This document shows, in pieces, positions 60,779 through 64,000 of a DNA stretch of 64,000 nucleotides. Location: the NCBI RefSeq assembly GCF_000013445.1, contig NC_007796.1:966936-1030935 (forward strand). The letters are read 5' to 3'. Under the pieces are notes generated by a model. It had not been told where the DNA came from. It worked only from the letters and a program-made list of their open reading frames with translations, and ran no database searches. The translations under genes were made by a program, and so were the position numbers. Each line of letters begins with the position of its first letter. The stretch's first letter is position 1. Origin of the DNA: Methanospirillum hungatei JF-1 (GTDB lineage: Archaea > Halobacteriota > Methanomicrobia > Methanomicrobiales > Methanospirillaceae).

Positions 60779-61804
60779 TCAGGATCGGATTTCCAAAATA
60801 TGAGAGGGTATCATCAACTCAAATCGTGCGCCTTCTCCGAAGACTCCATTTTCCTGAATGGTGATCTCAAAGATTGATAAAATTTTTTCAGCTAAAAATA
60901 ATCCATATCCACTACCCTTTCCAAAACCAAGATCAAATATTCTGGTTTTTTGCTGCTGGACAATACCACAACCGTCATCCTGGATAATAAGCTTCCCCCC
61001 GTCACCGTCTGGTTCTAGAGAGATGTGAACTGTAGTAGCACCGGTTGCGTGTTCCGGAATATTTGCTAAAATTTTCTCAAGGGCAAGCCTGAAATTTCTG
61101 TCTGCATACATCAGAGAGTTCCCGGTATCTATGAAGACCTGGATTGGATCCATCACAATTTCATTCAGAGCTTCTTTTATGATATCTGACAGGGATATCC
61201 AGGAGAATTCAAGCATTCCGATCTTCTGATATTCACAAGTAAAGATTAACCGGTCACGAATTTTTTCAGCAGCATTCTGTTCTTTCTGGGTAAAATCTAT
61301 CAATGTAGGATCTGTTATCAAATCAGTTGAAAGTTCAAGATATCCGAGTATTGCGGTAAGTTGGTTTAAAATATCATGCCGTATTTTTGAATTTAACGTA
61401 TTCCAGATTTCAGACCCTTTATATAATAATGCCCATTCTATCGGAAGAGAACTTATCCATAAATAGCTGAGTGCTTTTTGTGGCCGACCTGCATTATCAT
61501 AAGAAAGGGAACAGTATTCCTCAACCCACCGATAATATGCCCCGGCGCGGATTCTGTACCTAAGCTCAATGCCAGGCCTCTTCTGCAGTAAGGCCCCGCC
61601 CATTTTTCTGGAAACCAGATCCTGATCATCCTTGTAGATATTGGAAAGGATGTCAGTCTCCCCATCTGTTGAATTCACCAGAATGCCATATTTTAAATTA
61701 TTAGCAGAAATGGATTTTATTTTCCATATATCCGAATTATTACGTTCAAACGCAATAACCGGTGCAGCGTGAAAAAGGTCATCCGGGGAGGTTGTAATGG
61801 TCAT
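60779..61804 (-). CDS. PAS-like sensor histidine kinase
   Basis: The 341-residue soluble protein has an N-terminal PAS-like region (AAPVIAFERNNSDIWKIKSIS), RHDILNQLTAILGYLEL with the phospho-His, and an ATPase domain with IIQDDGCGIVQQQ and FGKGSGYGLFLAEKILSIF. The H-box of the form RHDILNQL is common in methanogen kinases. It has no adjacent regulator. It faces the methyltransferase gene at its end. Confidence 0.85.
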   Translation of the reverse strand: MTITTSPDDLFHAAPVIAFERNNSDIWKIKSISANNLKYGILVNSTDGETDILSNIYKDDQDLVSRKMGGALLQKRPGIELRYRIRAGAYYRWVEEYCSLSYDNAGRPQKALSYLWISSLPIEWALLYKGSEIWNTLNSKIRHDILNQLTAILGYLELSTDLITDPTLIDFTQKEQNAAEKIRDRLIFTCEYQKIGMLEFSWISLSDIIKEALNEIVMDPIQVFIDTGNSLMYADRNFRLALEKILANIPEHATGATTVHISLEPDGDGGKLIIQDDGCGIVQQQKTRIFDLGFGKGSGYGLFLAEKILSIFEITIQENGVFGEGARFELMIPSHILEIRS

Positions 61805-61868
61805 CTTATAACCGCTATTTCTCTTTCAGGGTGGTAATATACTTTGACACAGGAGGCAGGCATTATCA

Positions 61869-62213
61869 TCATGCCTGTAGTTCAGATGCTATCGCATCAC
61901 GAATCGGTTCCCATGAGATTCTGCCTACTGGAATTACCTTACCCTCAATTAATATCATGGGGATTGCAGGATGATCACGTTCATATATCTCTCTTATATA
62001 GTCAGGAGCTCCATCATCAAGAAGAGTAAGTTTAAGAGTAACGCACTCTCCAAATTCTTTTAAAACTCTACTTTTCAAAGCCTCAAACGCCTTTACCAGA
62101 CTTCCCGAAGGAGCACAGGAAGAGAGACCACAGGTTCTGTTCTCATCACAGGGAAAAGGGGAACATTCAGAATCTGAATAACCGACGATCTCAAGTGTTG
62201 CAGATGCTGTCAC
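61869..62213 (-). CDS. Cys-rich thioredoxin-like protein, unknown
   Basis: The 114-residue protein starts with a Cys-dense segment (SECSPFPCDENRTCGLSSC) near residue 16, then a helix and TLKLTLLDDGAPDYIREIYERDHPAIPMILIEGKVIPVG, whose AIPMILIEGK is like the cis-Pro strand of thioredoxins. It probably binds a metal or a cluster. It is downstream of and in line with the FTR and glutaredoxin genes. Confidence 0.65.
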   Translation of the reverse strand: MTASATLEIVGYSDSECSPFPCDENRTCGLSSCAPSGSLVKAFEALKSRVLKEFGECVTLKLTLLDDGAPDYIREIYERDHPAIPMILIEGKVIPVGRISWEPIRDAIASELQA

Positions 62214-62260
62214 GGGAATTAATGTCTGCAGAATAGGATAAGAGGATATTGGTTGGTAGC

Positions 62261-62764
62261 CTACCGGAGAAAGATCTCAAACCGTTCTTTTTCAGCCTTA
62301 CAAATGGGGCACTTTTCAGGCGGATTATTCCGAGCACAAAGATATCCGCAGACTTTACAGCGATAAACCGGAAATGGAAGGCCTCCTGCCGGAACTGATG
62401 ATGAAGACTTTTTCATTCGTTCAGAAGCAAGAGGTCGCCTTTCCGGAACCACCGGTGCCGGAAGATTCTCCGAGGCAATAGTGTCTGATACATAAAGGCC
62501 GCAAAAGCATGCTCCATACTCACTGAGGTCATCATCACGATAATCGCAGGGGCAGATAATGTCAAGATCAGATTCCTTATCTCCGAGAGAAAGTCTGCAT
62601 GGACATGATTCGTATCCATATCTGTTGGCATTGATTAAAAGTCCTTCAACCAACCCTCTGGTAAAAACCGTATCGGGATTAAGATTATATCCGCTTTTTT
62701 TAGCTTCCTGTATAAGTTCATTATGCCTTTTATCAAGTAAGTTCTCTGAAACATCCGGTGTCAT
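62261..62764 (-). CDS. Ferredoxin:thioredoxin reductase catalytic chain fused to rubredoxin
   Basis: The 167-residue protein has an FTR beta domain with SCPCRLSLG, CPCDYRDDD and GACFCGLYVS, giving the [4Fe-4S] ligands and the active disulfide. After a linker (residues 105-130) it ends in a rubredoxin-like domain with YRCKVCGYLC and CPICKAE. The fusion would let rubredoxin or ferredoxin pass electrons to disulfides. Its start overlaps the glutaredoxin gene before it by 4 bp. Confidence 0.9.
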   Translation of the reverse strand: MTPDVSENLLDKRHNELIQEAKKSGYNLNPDTVFTRGLVEGLLINANRYGYESCPCRLSLGDKESDLDIICPCDYRDDDLSEYGACFCGLYVSDTIASENLPAPVVPERRPLASERMKKSSSSVPAGGLPFPVYRCKVCGYLCARNNPPEKCPICKAEKERFEIFLR

Positions 62765-63048
62765 GACAAAAGCGCCTCTCGTATCTCATCAAGCCTGCTT
62801 CCCACAATAACCTTGTTATTATTGATTACCAAAGTCGGAAATGATCCCCGTGGATTTACTTTCTCCATCTCTTTGAGTACCTCATCCATCTCGCTTCGAC
62901 TGAGTTGATCAACATACAGGTAATCATAGGCTACTTTTAATTCATCAAGAAGTTTTCTGGTCTGTTTACAATGAATACAGGTAGAAAGGGCATACAACAT
63001 TATTGATCCCTTATCAATACCCTCAACATGAACAGGAGTTATCGCCAT
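62761..63048 (-). CDS. Glutaredoxin-like protein
   Basis: The protein of 95 residues starts at ATG 63048 (MAITPVHVEG), with TTG 63075 as an alternative. YALSTCIHCKQTRKLLDEL carries the CxxC, and NPRGSFPTLVINNNKVIVGS holds the cis-Pro. The pairing with FTR through a 4-bp overlap strongly suggests that this glutaredoxin is its redox partner. Confidence 0.88.
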   Translation of the reverse strand: MAITPVHVEGIDKGSIMLYALSTCIHCKQTRKLLDELKVAYDYLYVDQLSRSEMDEVLKEMEKVNPRGSFPTLVINNNKVIVGSRLDEIREALLS

Positions 63049-63114
63049 ATATCTGGTATCTGTTCTCTTTCGCAATAAAAGGGCAGGAGATATGGTGAAG
63101 AGTGTATCAACCTG

Positions 63115-64000
63115 TTACCTGAAATTATATTGACGGATAAAATACCAGTGATCTGCCAGCTTTTTCTTAAGATCAGTGACCATCTTAATTACAATCGGAA
63201 AGGCTTCATCAGATACTGCTTTCTCTAATACCTCCCGATATATTTCAGGCTCTCGAATAGCAGATATATCCAGACCAGCCATTGCTGCAATAAGACCAAG
63301 GTTCGTGTACGGGAGACCTCCTTCAACACTATATCCTCCTTCAAGGACAGCAATAATTCTCCCATAACAGATAGAATCGGCAAGAATGCACATCTCCTGC
63401 ATAAGACGAGCATACCCCTGCGCGGTCAGTGCAAGTCCGGTTAGGGGATCAGTGAAATGATTATCCTGACCTGCAGAAATTGCAATGGCATCTGGCATGT
63501 ACTCATCAGCCAGAGGAAGAATGATCTCCTCGAGAAGATACCGATAGACCTTATCTGAACTCCCAGCTGGAATTGGGAGATTTATATTGTATCCTTTGCC
63601 ATCACCAATCCCGATATCCTCAAATCGTCCGGACCCGGGATAAAAGGGATATTGATGTACTGAACAAAAAAGGACTGAAGGATCATCATAGAAGATCTCT
63701 TCTGTTCCATTTCCATGATGTGCATCCCAGTCAAGGACCATAATCCTCCTAAGGCCCCTGCGCTGAAGATACCGAACCATTATGGCAACATTATTGAGAT
63801 AGCAAAAACCTGCCCCATGTGAACGTCCTGCATGATGCCCGGGCGGCCGTGACAGGACAAAAGAATTCCTTACCTCCTGGTTCAGTACTGCATCTGCACC
63901 GGTTATTGCTCCCCCTGCTGCGAGAAGTGCATCATGAATCAATCCTTTTGGTACATAGGTATCTGCATCTATTATAGCACCGTTGACTGAGGCTTCTTCA
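63115..64000 (-). CDS. Histone deacetylase family protein (partial, 5' end outside window)
   Basis: The open frame continues through the right edge (EEASVNGAIIDADTYVPKGLIHDA), so the start lies beyond 64000. RPPGHHAGRSHGAGFCYLNNVA, VLDWDAHHGNGTEEIFYDD and AISAGQDNHFTDPLTGL are the metal and catalytic segments of the HDAC/acetoin-utilisation family. GQDNH replaces the usual GFDAH, but the metal Asp remains. Known archaeal members act on acetylated amines or proteins. Confidence 0.9.
   Translation of the reverse strand, partial: EEASVNGAIIDADTYVPKGLIHDALLAAGGAITGADAVLNQEVRNSFVLSRPPGHHAGRSHGAGFCYLNNVAIMVRYLQRRGLRRIMVLDWDAHHGNGTEEIFYDDPSVLFCSVHQYPFYPGSGRFEDIGIGDGKGYNINLPIPAGSSDKVYRYLLEEIILPLADEYMPDAIAISAGQDNHFTDPLTGLALTAQGYARLMQEMCILADSICYGRIIAVLEGGYSVEGGLPYTNLGLIAAMAGLDISAIREPEIYREVLEKAVSDEAFPIVIKMVTDLKKKLADHWYFIRQYNFR

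Overview
The window reads as chromosomal DNA of a methanogenic euryarchaeon, most likely a Methanospirillum-like member of the Methanomicrobiales. Signs visible in the sequence are archaeal-type S-adenosylmethionine synthetase, replication factor C large subunit with a PCNA-binding tail, translation factor 5A, an HMf-type histone, archaemetzincin, 6-phospho-3-hexuloisomerase, two methanogenesis marker proteins (2 and 4/MtxX), TATA-box promoters, and many secreted CARDB, TPR and dockerin-like proteins. The genus is an inference from gene content; no 16S rRNA lies in the window. I saw no tRNA, rRNA or CRISPR array.

Region 1-16 kb is an accessory metal/metalloid and thiol-redox island. It holds an operon on the minus strand (about 4719 down to 665) with a small membrane protein, an ArsP/DUF318-type permease, a CCP small protein, a DUF169 protein, a small thioredoxin, two DGC-type putative zinc-binding proteins and an ArsF-like lipoprotein. 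A second ArsP-like permease, a six-repeat galaxin-like secreted protein, two more ArsF-like proteins, a CcdA/ArsG-type membrane protein, secreted thioredoxin-fold proteins, ACR3 arsenite pump, ArsR and ArsC follow. The island carries decayed copies (a GntP permease, a thioredoxin-like gene and a second arsC) and two short inverted-repeat elements, one of them inside the arsC pseudogene. It ends in an hgcABC mercury-methylation operon. A shared motif TTCAA-N6-TTGAA sits at three promoters in the island and is a likely ArsR operator; a separate 16-bp perfect palindrome sits at the hgc promoter.

Region 16-27 kb carries small membrane and zinc-ribbon proteins, a KUP potassium transporter, a sodium:solute symporter with its small accessory protein, a TPR protein overlapping a DNA methyltransferase that has an AT-hook tail, and an overlapping histidine kinase / response regulator / stand-alone CheB methylesterase set. 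Region 27-32 kb has polyphosphate kinase followed by ruvC-ruvA-ruvB, a bacterial-type Holliday junction system that is unusual in an archaeon.

Region 32-45 kb mixes secreted proteins (CAP, dockerin-like, CARDB, TPR), a PhoU/AbrB regulator, CheW, NAD kinase, an inositol-phosphatase/FBPase, aIF5A and two paralogous membrane-anchored proteins. Region 45-60 kb is mostly housekeeping: an Mrp/NBP35 ATPase, hexuloisomerase, aminotransferase, M42 peptidase, archaemetzincin, UPF0146, RfcL, methanogenesis markers 2 and 4, histone, and a metK-hisG-hisA-hisB operon. The last 4 kb contain a methyltransferase, a sensor kinase, a redox trio (glutaredoxin, ferredoxin:thioredoxin reductase fused to rubredoxin, and a Cys-rich thioredoxin-like protein), and the start-truncated end of a histone-deacetylase-family gene.
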